Shown: one piece after another, positions 26,697 to 35,403 of the stretch | How the letters are laid out: the number at the start of each line of letters is the position of its first letter | Position numbering within the stretch: the stretch's first letter is position 1 | Notes under the pieces: model-generated | The model's database searches: none | Seen by the model: only the letters and a program-made list of their open reading frames with translations | What the model was told of the DNA's origin: nothing | Assembly: GCA_963763325.1 (NCBI GenBank) | Contig: CAVXOL010000023.1 | Location: 558,001 to 622,000 of the forward strand | DNA: 64,000 nt | Origin: JBBECJ01 sp963763325 | GTDB lineage: Bacteria; Chloroflexota; Chloroflexia; Thermomicrobiales; CFX8 | Direction: 5' to 3' | Translations under genes and position numbers: made by a program

Positions 26697-27545
26697 ATGC
26701 CCTGTCCCCGACTCGTGGCACGTCTCGCGGGAGTCTGGTTGCTCGTCACGTCGATGCTGCTGGGTGCTTGCGGCGGCGACGACCAGGATTCCGATACGAC
26801 TACGCCGGCCACTGGTCAGGTATCCGTCAGCGGCTCGATGACGGTATTTGCCGCCGCTTCGCTGACAGACGCCTTCGCTGAGATCGCGACGGCGATGCGC
26901 AACGCCAACCCGGATCTGGAGATCACCTACAACTTCGGTGGATCGCAGCAACTCGTGACGCAACTCGCCGATGGAGCCGACGCCGATGTGTTTGCCTCGG
27001 CCAACGCCGCGCAGATGACGGCTGCGGAAGACGCCGGGGTCATCGCGAGTGAATCAACCGTCTTCATCCGCAACCGACTTGCGATCATCGTTCCCGCCGA
27101 CAATCCAGCCGGCATCGACGATCCTGGGGACCTGGCCAATGATGACTTGAAGCTCGTCGTCGCGCATCCGGACGTGCCAGTCGGCCGCTACACCCTGGAG
27201 ATGCTCGACAAGATGAGCTCCGGCCCGAAGTACGGGGAGGCATTCCGATCTGAGGTCGAATCCAATGTCGTCTCGCAGGAGGATAACGTCCGACAGGTCG
27301 TAACCAAGGTCCAGCTCGGTGAGGCCGACGCCGGTATCGCGTATGTCTCCGACGTGACTCCGGACCTCACCGACGATGTGACGATCATCGAGGTACCTGA
27401 TGAGCACAACATCATCGCCGAGTACCCAATCGCGGCCGTCAGCGATGGCGATGCTGAGCTGGCGCAGGCGTTCATTGACTTCGTCCTATCCGATGACGGA
27501 CAGGCGATCCTTGAAGGATGGGGATTCACGGCACTCGATCGATAA
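26697..27545 (+). CDS. modA: Molybdate ABC transporter substrate-binding lipoprotein
   Basis: A 282-residue periplasmic-binding lipoprotein. The lipobox LLGAC puts the lipidated cysteine at C25. The mature part has the ModA pattern: VFAAASLTDAFAEIA and the oxyanion-contacting Ser residues, then QQLVTQLADGADADVFASA. It binds molybdate or tungstate and delivers it to ModB/ModC. First gene of the operon modA-padR-modB-modC. A 20-base site shared with the padR upstream region precedes it; the ribosome-binding sequence is weak. Confidence 0.94.
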   Translation: MPCPRLVARLAGVWLLVTSMLLGACGGDDQDSDTTTPATGQVSVSGSMTVFAAASLTDAFAEIATAMRNANPDLEITYNFGGSQQLVTQLADGADADVFASANAAQMTAAEDAGVIASESTVFIRNRLAIIVPADNPAGIDDPGDLANDDLKLVVAHPDVPVGRYTLEMLDKMSSGPKYGEAFRSEVESNVVSQEDNVRQVVTKVQLGEADAGIAYVSDVTPDLTDDVTIIEVPDEHNIIAEYPIAAVSDGDAELAQAFIDFVLSDDGQAILEGWGFTALDR

Positions 27546-27562
27546 GGATCGGCGCGATGGTA

Positions 27563-27582
27563 CACTATTCAACGATTGAGTA
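27563..27582. promoter_or_regulatory. Putative PadR operator upstream of padR
   Basis: CACTATTCAACGATTGAGTA, a 20-base segment in the gap between modA and padR. It matches the complement of the site before modA with one mismatch and holds the dyad TATTCAA-CGA-TTGAGTA (six of seven arm positions pair). It ends 21 bases before the padR ATG. Consistent with PadR autoregulation and control of the mod operon; not proven. Confidence 0.6.
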
Positions 27583-27603
27583 TTCGAGCGAGGGGATAGT
27601 GTC

Positions 27604-28122
27604 ATGGCAGTCGAGAACGCCCTGCTCGGGCTCCTGCGCCGCGAACCACGTCACGGCTATGAGCTGGCACGCGAGTTCGCGCCGGACACGCCACTCGGCG
27701 AAGTCGTCCATCTGGAAATGAGCATGCTCTACGCACTGCTCAAGAAGCTGGAGCGTGACGGCTATGTCCGCTCGGCGATGCAGATGCAGGAGTCTCGCCC
27801 GCCGCGCAAGATCTTCGAGTTGACTGAATCCGGCCAACAGGCGCTCGATGACTGGCTGGCCGAGCCGGTCGTGCGGACCCGCGACCTGCGGCTTGAGTTC
27901 CTGCTCAAGCTCTACATCGCCCGCGACACTGACCCGCAGTTGGCGAGCAACCTGATATCCAGCCAACATGGTGTCTGCGAGCGACACATTGCTTCGCTTC
28001 ACGAGCAGATCGATGCCGAGCAGGACAGCTTCCGCCGGCTCGTGCTGGAGATGCGGATGGCTCAGAATGTCGCGCTGCTCGAATGGCTGGCGAAGGCGCG
28101 GAGCGAGGCGGTCAGCGCGTGA
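27604..28122 (+). CDS. PadR-family transcriptional regulator
   Basis: A 172-residue PadR protein. The N-terminal winged helix (1-80) has the family signature around HGYELAREF and MSMLYALLKKLERDGYV; the C-terminal helices (90-170) form the dimerisation part of the PadR-type II/Vir_act_alpha_C kind. Embedded between modA and modB; the stop overlaps the modB start by four bases (GTGA), so it is co-translated with the transporter. No ModE-type molybdate-binding domain is present. The ligand is unknown. Likely represses by binding the two 20-base sites. Confidence 0.9.
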   Translation: MAVENALLGLLRREPRHGYELAREFAPDTPLGEVVHLEMSMLYALLKKLERDGYVRSAMQMQESRPPRKIFELTESGQQALDDWLAEPVVRTRDLRLEFLLKLYIARDTDPQLASNLISSQHGVCERHIASLHEQIDAEQDSFRRLVLEMRMAQNVALLEWLAKARSEAVSA

Positions 28123-29000
28123 CAACCGAACGAGTCGCGACACCGACGCGATCGACAGCGCGCCAGCCGTTCCGCTGGCGACTGCGGCGGGTCACGCCAC
28201 AGGTATTCCTCTGGCTGGCCAGTGCCGTCCTACTTGCCTTTTTGCTGATCCCGCTGGCAGCAATCTTCATCCGAGCCATCCCGTCCGGTGCGCTCGGCGA
28301 CGCAGTCGGCGATCCGATCATCCGCGAGGCGCTCGTCCTCTCGATGCTGACGACATCGCTGACGCTGGGGATCGTGATCGTGCTCGGCACGCCGGTCGCC
28401 TGGCTCCTGGCGCGCTACCAATTCCGGGGCCGCGAGGCGCTCGACACGCTCATCGACCTGCCGATGGTGCTGCCGCCGGCCGTTGCCGGTGTCGCTCTGC
28501 TGATGGCATTCGGACGACGTGGCATCCTCGGCCCGTTCCTTTCCGACACCTTCGGGATCGAGATCCCCTTCACGACGCTGGCGGTCATCATGGCCCAGGC
28601 CTTCGTCGCGACGCCGTTTTACGTCAAGGCAGCCAAGGCCGGCTTCGAGTCGATCGACCGTGATCTGGAGCACGTCTCGGCGACGCTCGGCGTCTCACGT
28701 CTGCAGACGTTCTGGTCGGTGACGGTGCCGCTCTCGCTGCCGGCCCTGCTCGGCGGGGCTGTCATGGCCTGGGCACGGGCGCTGGGCGAGTTCGGCGCGA
28801 CGATCATGTTCGCCGGCAATTTCATGGGCCGGACCCAGACGATGCCACTGGCAATCTACGGGACGATGGAATCGGGCCGCCTCAACGCCGCCCTCGTTCT
28901 CTCGGGCATCCTGATCGTCGTCTCGTTCACGGTCCTGATCGTCTTCAAGGCGATTGCCCGCTACGCCACCGGCCAACCCGCCCCGGCCACCCACCGCTGA
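28119..29000 (+). CDS. modB: Molybdate ABC transporter permease
   Basis: A 293-residue permease with about six membrane helices and the binding-protein-dependent transport signature ATLGVSRLQTFWSVTVPLSL followed by ALGEFGA, the EAA-type loop that contacts ModC. It carries molybdate across the inner membrane with ModA and ModC. The GTG at 28119 overlaps the padR stop (GTGA), and GAGG lies upstream, whereas the open frame itself reaches back into padR. Its stop overlaps the ModC start by one base. Confidence 0.93.
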   Translation: MTTERVATPTRSTARQPFRWRLRRVTPQVFLWLASAVLLAFLLIPLAAIFIRAIPSGALGDAVGDPIIREALVLSMLTTSLTLGIVIVLGTPVAWLLARYQFRGREALDTLIDLPMVLPPAVAGVALLMAFGRRGILGPFLSDTFGIEIPFTTLAVIMAQAFVATPFYVKAAKAGFESIDRDLEHVSATLGVSRLQTFWSVTVPLSLPALLGGAVMAWARALGEFGATIMFAGNFMGRTQTMPLAIYGTMESGRLNAALVLSGILIVVSFTVLIVFKAIARYATGQPAPATHR

Positions 29001-30091
29001 TGCTGACCGTCGCGATCGAGAAGCGGCTGGCGACTGTCGATCTGGCCGTCGAGTTCGACCTCGCGGCCGAGGTGCTGGCGCTGTTCGGCCCGTCCGGCGC
29101 CGGCAAGAGTATGTCGCTCAAGATGATCGCCGGGATCGAATCGCCAGATCGCGGACTGATCCGCTCCGGCGAGCGTGTCCTGTTCGACAGCGCCTCCGGG
29201 ATCGACATCCCGCCTCAGCGCCGCCACGTGGGTTACGTTCCGCAGCAGTACGCTCTCTTTCCACATCTCACGGCGCTCGAGAACGTCGCATATCCGCTCC
29301 GAAAGGGACTCCGCTGGCCGGCGAGCCGTGCCAACCAGCGCGCGAGCGAGCTGCTGGCATCCTTCGGTCTCGGCGAGCATCTGGATGTCCACCCAGGTGG
29401 ACTCTCCGGCGGCCAGCAACAGCGCGTCGCACTGGCTCGTGCGCTGTCGAGCGACCCTGAGATCCTGTTGCTGGACGAGCCGTTCGCGGCGCTCGACGGC
29501 CCGATTCGTGTCGAACTGCGAAACGAGTTGCGCGCGCTTCAGCAGCGCCTGCGCGTTCCAGCCATCTTCGTCACCCACGATCTTGAGGAAGCCGCAACGC
29601 TGGCCAGCCGGATCGCCGTCATGGTGGATGGACGCGTGCGGCAGATCGGACGCACCCGCGAGGTGCTGGACCGCCCCGCCGACCGTCAGGTGGCCGAGCT
29701 TGTCCAGGCTCGCAACATCATCTCAGGCACGATCGAGCAGGCCGAAGGTGCAACCCACGTTCGGACCTCGATCGGAAGGCTGGACCTCAGCAAGCGCGCG
29801 TTCGCTGATGCCAACACTGTCGATCTCATCATTCGCCCCGAGGTGATCCGAATCGTCCGCGAGAACCGCTCACTCGACCGTCTACGAGGTCAGATTCTGC
29901 TGGACGGCACCGTCTCCCAGATCGTTGACCACGGCACCCGGGTCGTCATCTACACGGCAATTCGCGGGAACCAGCTGGAAGTGAGCCTCTCGCCATCTGC
30001 CGCTGCCAGACTGGACATCGAGATCGACGGGCCGATCCGGCTCGCCGTCGCAGAGTCCGACATACATATCGTCCCGACGCTCGGCGGCTAA
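29000..30091 (+). CDS. modC: Molybdate ABC transporter ATP-binding protein
   Basis: A 363-residue ATPase. P-loop GPSGAGKS at 30-37, Q-loop at PQQ (about 81-83), ABC signature LSGGQQ at 135-140, Walker B ILLLDEP at about 155-161 with D159 and E160, and the switch H193 in VTHDL. A C-terminal TOBE-like extension (about 230-360) follows. ATG starts on the last base of the modB stop (TGATG). Energises molybdate uptake. Its stop overlaps the convergent PRC-barrel-like gene by four bases. Confidence 0.94.
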   Translation: MLTVAIEKRLATVDLAVEFDLAAEVLALFGPSGAGKSMSLKMIAGIESPDRGLIRSGERVLFDSASGIDIPPQRRHVGYVPQQYALFPHLTALENVAYPLRKGLRWPASRANQRASELLASFGLGEHLDVHPGGLSGGQQQRVALARALSSDPEILLLDEPFAALDGPIRVELRNELRALQQRLRVPAIFVTHDLEEAATLASRIAVMVDGRVRQIGRTREVLDRPADRQVAELVQARNIISGTIEQAEGATHVRTSIGRLDLSKRAFADANTVDLIIRPEVIRIVRENRSLDRLRGQILLDGTVSQIVDHGTRVVIYTAIRGNQLEVSLSPSAAARLDIEIDGPIRLAVAESDIHIVPTLGG

Positions 30092-30369
30092 CCGCCATTT
30101 GCAGGGTCGAGTCCTTGCGGTGGCGCGAACCAGTCCAGTTCACGCAGGTCATCGCGAGTTGTGCCGAGCAGAATCCGGTGCTCACCGACCCGGTGGACCT
30201 CTTCCTCCGGAACGTAATACTTGCCCGTCCCGTACAGTGTCCCGGCCACAACGAGGTAACGCCGCCCGCTGCCGGCATCGACCTTGACCTCCTCAGCCAT
30301 CCCCAGCCGCTCGTCATCGTAGGTATCAACGGGCTTACCCGCGACGTTGGTCAGGTCGTGATCGGTCAT
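30088..30369 (-). CDS. Small DUF2171/PRC-barrel-like protein
   Basis: A 93-residue protein, acidic, resembling the DUF2171/PRC-barrel group: VAGKPVDTYDDERLGMAEEV, YLVVAGTLYGTGKYYVPEEEV. No catalytic residues can be seen. The ATG at 30369 has AAAGGA eight bases upstream. Converges on modC with stops overlapping. Possibly a stress- or cell-surface-associated small protein; function not known. Confidence 0.7.
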   Translation of the reverse strand: MTDHDLTNVAGKPVDTYDDERLGMAEEVKVDAGSGRRYLVVAGTLYGTGKYYVPEEEVHRVGEHRILLGTTRDDLRELDWFAPPQGLDPANGG

Positions 30370-30416
30370 CGAGAGGTCCTTTCGTGGCCCATCGGGGTGA
30401 TGCGTAGGCCGTTTCG

Positions 30417-30520
30417 TTCCCCTTTGTCATCCGGACGAAGGAGGGATCTCAGGTTGGACTGCACGGAACTGGATGAACCGCATCGGCCTCAAAGTGAGAT
30501 CCCTCCGTCATCGGGACGAC
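30417..30520. repeat. Inverted repeat, 26-bp arms, copy 1 of a family
   Basis: Arms at 30426-30451 and 30495-30520 match as complements in 22 of 26 positions with a 43-nt loop. The left flank TTCCCCTTTGTCATCCGGA recurs (one T fewer) at 32537-32554. Intergenic, between the PRC-barrel-like gene and the PaaG-like crotonase. Confidence 0.65.
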
Positions 30521-30527
30521 ACAGCGC

Positions 30528-31325
30528 CTATTGTCCTGTGAACTCAGGCTTTCGCTTTTCGAGAAACGCCATGACGCCTTCCTGGTGGTCGTGCGTACGT
30601 CCTGCTTCTTCCATCAGTTGCGCCTCGTGTTCGAGAATCGCTTCCAGTTCAGGCAGCAGCGACCGGTTGAAACCGCGCTTCGTCAGCCCAATCGCACGGG
30701 TCGGCAGCGCGGCCAGTTCGTGCGCCCAGGCCAGCGTCTGCGGAACCAGTTCGTCAGCAGCCACGACGCGGTTGACCAATCCCAGCCGCAATGCCTCATC
30801 CGCACCGACGCGGCTGCCAGTGAACGCCAGTTCGGACGCCTTCGCCAGCCCGACGAGCAGCGGCAGGATGACAGTCCCAGCCGTGTCGGGAATCAACCCA
30901 ACGCGGACGAACGCCTCGACGATGCTGGCGTTCTCCGACGCGATCCGCAGGTCGCAGGCCAGCGCGATGCTCGCTCCTGCCCCGGCCGCGACGCCGTTGA
31001 TCGATGCGATGACTGGCTTCTCGATCCGCCGGATAGCCAGAACGAGCGGCGTGTAGAGATCGCGCACGTATGGTCCCAGCGACGGCGGCTCCGGCTTACC
31101 GTACCTGTCGCGCAGGTCGCTGAGATCGGCGCCGGACGAGAAGCCACGCCCGGCGCCGGTCAGGATGATGCAGCGCACCGCGTCGTCAGCCGCCGCCTGC
31201 TCGAACTGCTCACGCAGCCCGACCAGCAACTCGCGGTTGAACGCATTCAACGAATCCGGCCGGTTCATCGTCAACGTCAGCACGCCGCCGTCACGTTCGG
31301 CAATGAGAACGTCGGTAGTTGTCAT
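30528..31325 (-). CDS. Enoyl-CoA hydratase/isomerase, PaaG-like
   Basis: A 265-residue crotonase. The oxyanion-hole glycine stretches TGAGRGFSSGADL and GVAAGAGASIAL are present, and D147 in LIPDTAGT sits where PaaG-type isomerases keep a catalytic Asp while the enoyl hydratase Glu is absent nearby. Together with the ligase upstream in the same cluster, 2-(1,2-epoxyphenyl)acetyl-CoA isomerase or a related ring-modified acyl-CoA reaction is plausible. ATG 31325 with AAAGGA six bases before it. Last gene of the minus-strand aryl-CoA cluster. Confidence 0.87.
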   Translation of the reverse strand: MTTTDVLIAERDGGVLTLTMNRPDSLNAFNRELLVGLREQFEQAAADDAVRCIILTGAGRGFSSGADLSDLRDRYGKPEPPSLGPYVRDLYTPLVLAIRRIEKPVIASINGVAAGAGASIALACDLRIASENASIVEAFVRVGLIPDTAGTVILPLLVGLAKASELAFTGSRVGADEALRLGLVNRVVAADELVPQTLAWAHELAALPTRAIGLTKRGFNRSLLPELEAILEHEAQLMEEAGRTHDHQEGVMAFLEKRKPEFTGQ

Positions 31326-31341
31326 GGTTGTTCCTTTCCGT

Positions 31342-31397
31342 GATGCGTGACGCGATGCGTGACGCGAAGCAGGGACAGCCCAATCTCCGCGTCACGC
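31342..31397. repeat. Tandem 12-mer and hairpin between the crotonase genes
   Basis: GATGCGTGACGC occurs twice in tandem at 31342-31365. A 10-bp perfect inverted repeat is formed by 31357-31366 and 31388-31397. The right arm overlaps the stop codon of the upstream crotonase gene. Possibly limits read-through or is another copy of an extragenic palindrome. Confidence 0.5.
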
Positions 31398-32354
31398 GTC
31401 ACCCAACGCGGTCCCACACACCCCGCAGAATCCGAACTCCTCCGGCAGGCCCGTCGCGCCGCAATTCGGGCAGGTCTGGGTCCAGGCGCCCCAGCGACGT
31501 TCGGTAGACTGGCCGGCGGCGGCCCGTTCACGGAACATGGTGTAGTCCGGCAGTCGTTTTTCGGTGAAGGCGGTCATGCCTTCGTAGGTTTCCCACGCTC
31601 CGGTGTGGACCGAGAGCCAGTCGCGGGCGTGGCCGACTGTCAGCGACCAGGAGAAGTCGCGCCAGAAGTTGGTCTGCTGCTTCGCATAGCGCATGATCGT
31701 CGGCAGCTTGTCGATCAGCTTGCCGACCAGTTCGTCGACGGCGGCATCCAGTTGATCGCGCGGGACGACCCGGTTGACGAGTCCCCATTCCAGCGCCTGC
31801 TGGGCCGTGATCGGCTCCGAGAGCCAGAGCATTTCGCGCGCGCGACGATCGCCGATGATCAGCGGCAGCCATTGGGTCGCGCCTCCAGCCGGAACAGAGC
31901 CGCGAGCCGTTCCGACCTGGCGAATCGTGATGTCGTCGGCCGCGACGGCCAGATCGCAGGCGATGTTGAACTCGTTGCCGCCGCCGACAACCATCCCGTT
32001 CAACCTGGCGACCGTCGGCTTACCGATGTTGCGCAGCCGGTCGTGAGCGTCGATGAATGCGCCCATCCACTTCCAGTAGTCTCGCGGTCGCGGGACCATC
32101 TGCGCTTCCTGCTCGCGAAGATCCGCGCCGGTGCAGAAGGCGCGCTCGCCCGCGCCGGTCAGGACGAGGACCGCGACGCTGTCGTCCCACGACGCATCCT
32201 CGAAGGCGCGTTCCATCTCCTTCAACGTCTGAAAGTCGAAGGCATTCAGCACATCTGGCCGGTTGATCGTCACCGTCGCCCGCCAGTCGCGCTTCTCGTA
32301 GATGATGCGCTCGAAGCCAAACGATTCAGCCGGCTGCGCCTTCGGCCCGCTCAC
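31392..32354 (-). CDS. Crotonase with C-terminal zinc ribbon
   Basis: A 320-residue protein: an enoyl-CoA hydratase/isomerase fold (about 15-270; GAGERAFCTGADL and GMVVGGGNEFN form the oxyanion region) followed by a Cys4 zinc ribbon at C295, C298, C310 and C313 near the C-terminus (CPNCG and CGVCG). Zinc ribbons of this kind occur in acyl-CoA-binding OB-fold proteins but are unusual in a crotonase. GTG 32354 with GGAGG seven bases upstream is preferred to an earlier GTG at 32369; its start overlaps the stop of a small upstream gene (GTGA). Confidence 0.85.
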   Translation of the reverse strand: MSGPKAQPAESFGFERIIYEKRDWRATVTINRPDVLNAFDFQTLKEMERAFEDASWDDSVAVLVLTGAGERAFCTGADLREQEAQMVPRPRDYWKWMGAFIDAHDRLRNIGKPTVARLNGMVVGGGNEFNIACDLAVAADDITIRQVGTARGSVPAGGATQWLPLIIGDRRAREMLWLSEPITAQQALEWGLVNRVVPRDQLDAAVDELVGKLIDKLPTIMRYAKQQTNFWRDFSWSLTVGHARDWLSVHTGAWETYEGMTAFTEKRLPDYTMFRERAAAGQSTERRWGAWTQTCPNCGATGLPEEFGFCGVCGTALGDA

Positions 32355-32485
32355 GTGTCCGCCTCCCACGACTGAAGCTCGTCAACGAATTGGACAGTCA
32401 GGATGTCGCTGGCGAACTCCTGGACATCGTTGAACGCCGCCTCATCGGCCGGTTTCGTGTACATCGCGAGTAGCTTGGCCGCCAT
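32351..32485 (-). CDS. 44-residue EthD-like remnant, coupled to crotonase
   Basis: A short gene of 44 codons: N-terminus MAAKLLAMYTKPADEAAFN resembles the start of EthD-family proteins, and the C-terminal part (FASDILTVQFVDEL) resembles the end of that family, with the roughly 55-residue middle missing. GGAGG stands five bases before the ATG, and the stop overlaps the crotonase start by four bases. It may be a deletion derivative of an EthD gene that still serves to couple translation. The amino acid match is modest, so this is tentative. Confidence 0.55.
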   Translation of the reverse strand: MAAKLLAMYTKPADEAAFNDVQEFASDILTVQFVDELQSWEADT

Positions 32486-32536
32486 CGGTGCCTCCGTACG
32501 TGTAAATTCGCCTGCCGCCCTTGAGAACCGTACCCA

Positions 32537-32562
32537 TTCCCCTTGTCATCCGGATGACAGGG
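32537..32562. repeat. Palindromic repeat, copy 2 of the family at 30417
   Basis: TTCCCCTTGTCATCCGGA followed by ATGACAGGG forms a near-perfect 22-base palindrome (32541-32562, one mismatched pair). It shares 18 bases with the left arm at 30417-30435. Located in the gap between the PaaK-like ligase and the EthD-like remnant. Confidence 0.55.
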
Positions 32563-32623
32563 ATGAAGTTCGGATTGCCATCGAAACGCCGTATGTCTGT
32601 CCCGTACTCGTGACACCTGTCAA

Positions 32624-33947
32624 CTACTTCCGCCGGTCCACCACCCGCACCGCCTTGCCAACCTCCAGCCGCCCCAGCTCGCCTGGCGCGAAGAGTTCGA
32701 CCTGCATCGTCAGGTCGAAGCGGCTCTTGAGGATGCGGGCGATCTGCTGGTTGAGGACACGTTCGGTCCTCGGCGGTCGTATCTTCGGCGTAGCGCGGCG
32801 TCATCTCGGCCTGGACCTCGATCGTCTCGGTCCGGCCGTTCCAGTCGAGGATGATCTGGTAGAACGGCGCGACCTCGTCGAACTCCAGCAGCGTCGCCTC
32901 GATCTCGGATGGATAGACGTTGACGCCGTGCAGGATGATCATGTCGTCGAAGCGACCCCGCAGCCGGGCCATCCGGCGCGTCGTCCGGCCGCAGACGCAC
33001 GACTCGGTGATGATGGCCGAGATATCGCCGGTGCGGTAGCGGATGACCGGCATCGCCTCCTTCGTCAGCGTCGTGAAGACCAGTTCGCCGTAGTGGCCGT
33101 CCGGCAGCGGCTCGCCGGTGTTGGGGTTGACGACCTCGATCAGGAAGTGGTCCTCCTGGACATGGAGACCGTCGCGCGCCTCGACGCACTCGCAGGCGAC
33201 GCCGGGGCCGATGATCTCGCTCAGGCCGTAGATGTCGACGGCGTGGATGCCGAGCCGCCGCTCGATCTCCAGCCGCATCTCCTCGGTCCACGGCTCGGCG
33301 CCGAAGATGCCGAAACGCAGGTCGAGATCGGCCGGGTAGACGCCCTCCTGCTCCATGATCTCCCCCATGATCAGCGCGTACGACGGCGTGCAGGTCAGCG
33401 TTTTCGCCTTCAGGTCGCGCAGGATCATCACCTGGCGGATCGTGTTGCCGCCCGACATCGGGATGACCGTCGCGCCCATCCGCTCGGCGCCGTAGTGGAT
33501 GCCGAGGCCGCCGGTGAAGAGGCCGTAGCCGTAGGCGTTCTGGACGACATCGCCGGGCCGGGTGCCGCCGAGCGCCAGCGCCCGCGCGCAAACCTCGGCC
33601 CAGGTCTCGACATCGTTGCGCGTGTAGGAGACGACCGTCAGCTTACCGCGCGTGCCGGACGACGCCTGGACACGGACGACCTCCTCACGCGGGACGGCCA
33701 GCATCCCGAACGGGTACTGGTCGCGCAGGTCGCCCTTGACAGTGAACGGCAGCTTGCCGAGGTCATCGAGGTTCTGGATGTCGCCCGGACTGACGCCGTA
33801 CTCATCAAAGCGCGCCCGGTAGAACGGTGACCGCTCGTAGACGTAGCCTGCAATCGCCCGCAGCCGCTCGCCCTGGAGCGCCCGCAGCGCGCCCCGCTCC
33901 ATCGTCTCGGCCGGCTCGTTCCAGATGAACCCCGCCGTTGCCGCCAT
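32624..33947 (-). CDS. paaK: Phenylacetate-CoA ligase family protein, frame-interrupted near the C-terminus
   Basis: An AMP-forming acid-CoA ligase of about 440 residues when corrected. The ATP-binding ASSGTRGK is in the N-terminal domain, and FGAEPWTEEMR, ECVEARDGL and YRTGD follow as in PaaK. ATG 33947 follows GAGGAGGGTGGCG; the frame is also open upstream. After RYAEDTTAEDRT the frame is lost at about 32762; dropping one base of CGAACG restores RVLNQQIARILKSRF, the expected C-terminal domain with GRLEVGKAVRVVDRRK, ending at 32624. Catalyses formation of phenylacetyl- or another arylacetyl-CoA. The operon with crotonases fits an aryl-acid degradation route, though no ring-attacking oxygenase is seen. 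Confidence 0.88.
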
Positions 33948-34117
33948 CGCCACCCTCCTCGCGATACTCGACTGGACGTTCTCCAGCCGAGAATAGCGCA
34001 ACATGATCGGCACTGCGAGTGAAACGAGACGAGCCGCGATGCGGCGCGTATCTTGCAAGTTGCCATCGACGCTGGCGAGACAGACGAGGTCAGTGGTGAG
34101 GGGCCAGATTACTTTCG

Positions 34118-35278
34118 ATGGTAGAGGAGTCAAGCGAAGATCAGGAGCTGCGGCGCGAGCTGGAGCGGTTACGGGCGCGTGTCGCGATCCTCGAGCAGGT
34201 CGACGCAGAGCGGCAAGCGATCGCGATCGACAACGCGCGGCTGTTGCGCGAGGCGCAGGATGCTCAAGCCCAGCGTAGCTACATCTTCGACGGTATCGCC
34301 GACGCGATTCTGATGGCGGACACCGATGGCCGCTATGTCGATGCCAACCCGGCCGCCGAGCGGCTGCTCGGTTACAGCCGCGCCGAACTGCTGACGATGC
34401 GCGTGGCGGATATCGTCGCTTCCCAACCGGATTGGACCGACGCCGAGTGGGACCGGTTCCAGCGCGAGGGCGTCTGGACCGGTGAGGTCGATTTGCGACA
34501 TAAGGACGAGCATCACATCACGGTCGAGGCGCGCGCCTCACGTGTTGAGTTTCCAGAGGGCGTCATCTTCGCCTCGGTCATGCGCGATATCAGCGGTCGC
34601 CGTCAGGTCGAGAAGATGCAGCGCGAGTTCACAACGCTGATTACCCACGAGCTGAAGGCACCACTGACATCGTTGAAGGGGTTTGCCCAGCTCCTGCAGC
34701 GACGTCGGGAGTACGACGCCAGCGCGGTTGAGGTCATCCTCGGCCGGACAAACCATCTCGAACGGCTGATCAACGACCTGCTGGACGTTGCCTCGACCGA
34801 TTCCGGCAAGCTGAGCCTGCGGCGGGCGCATGTCGATCTGGTCACGATCGCCGGCCGCAATGTCGAGCAGGCGCGGTCGACAACAACTGCCCACGAGATC
34901 CGCTTCGACGCACCACGCGAGGCGATCGTTGGCTGGTGGGATAGCGGACGACTCAGTCAGGTGCTACAGAACCTGTTGGCCAACGCGATCAAGTACTCGC
35001 CCTATGGCGGCAGGATCGACGTGGCCGTCGCCAGCGACGACGGCATCGGGCGTATCACGATCAGCGATACCGGGGTTGGCATCCCTGCCGGAGCACTGCC
35101 ACACATCTTCGATCGCTTCTACCGAGTTGAAGCCGTCGAGCATTCGACCGTCCAGGGATTAGGAATCGGGCTCTACATCGCGCGGACACTGGTCGAAGCC
35201 CATGGCGGACAGATCAGCGCCGCATCGAATCCCGGCCACGGCAGTACCTTCACGATCAGCCTGCCACTCAACAAGTGA
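34118..35278 (+). CDS. PAS sensor histidine kinase
   Basis: A 386-residue soluble kinase: coiled coil at about 10-50, PAS domain at about 53-165, HisKA with phospho-acceptor H177 in ITHELKAPLTSLKGF, and an HATPase domain whose N box (NLLANAIKYSPYGG, about 287-300) and G boxes (ISDTGVGIP, GLGIGLYIA) are intact. No transmembrane helix; likely senses a cytoplasmic signal. Closely similar in its kinase core to the next gene, so the pair is a tandem duplication. No cognate receiver gene is adjacent. ATG 34118 has no clear ribosome-binding sequence. Confidence 0.9.
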   Translation: MVEESSEDQELRRELERLRARVAILEQVDAERQAIAIDNARLLREAQDAQAQRSYIFDGIADAILMADTDGRYVDANPAAERLLGYSRAELLTMRVADIVASQPDWTDAEWDRFQREGVWTGEVDLRHKDEHHITVEARASRVEFPEGVIFASVMRDISGRRQVEKMQREFTTLITHELKAPLTSLKGFAQLLQRRREYDASAVEVILGRTNHLERLINDLLDVASTDSGKLSLRRAHVDLVTIAGRNVEQARSTTTAHEIRFDAPREAIVGWWDSGRLSQVLQNLLANAIKYSPYGGRIDVAVASDDGIGRITISDTGVGIPAGALPHIFDRFYRVEAVEHSTVQGLGIGLYIARTLVEAHGGQISAASNPGHGSTFTISLPLNK

Positions 35279-35403
35279 CTTCTACCGCTCGCCTTTTCAT
35301 CGATTACGCTGACACCGTATGATCCTGCTCGCAGGGATCGAACAACGGTCACGAACCGGGACGCGAATACCGTCGCTCTGGACAACGTGACTGAGAGGAT
35401 GCG

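Noticed and set aside
32442..32623. In-frame extension of the PaaK-like protein to 32442
   Set aside because: The residues after the frame break (Pro/Gly/Arg-rich) are nonsense. The alternate frame gives the conserved C-terminal domain ending at 32624.
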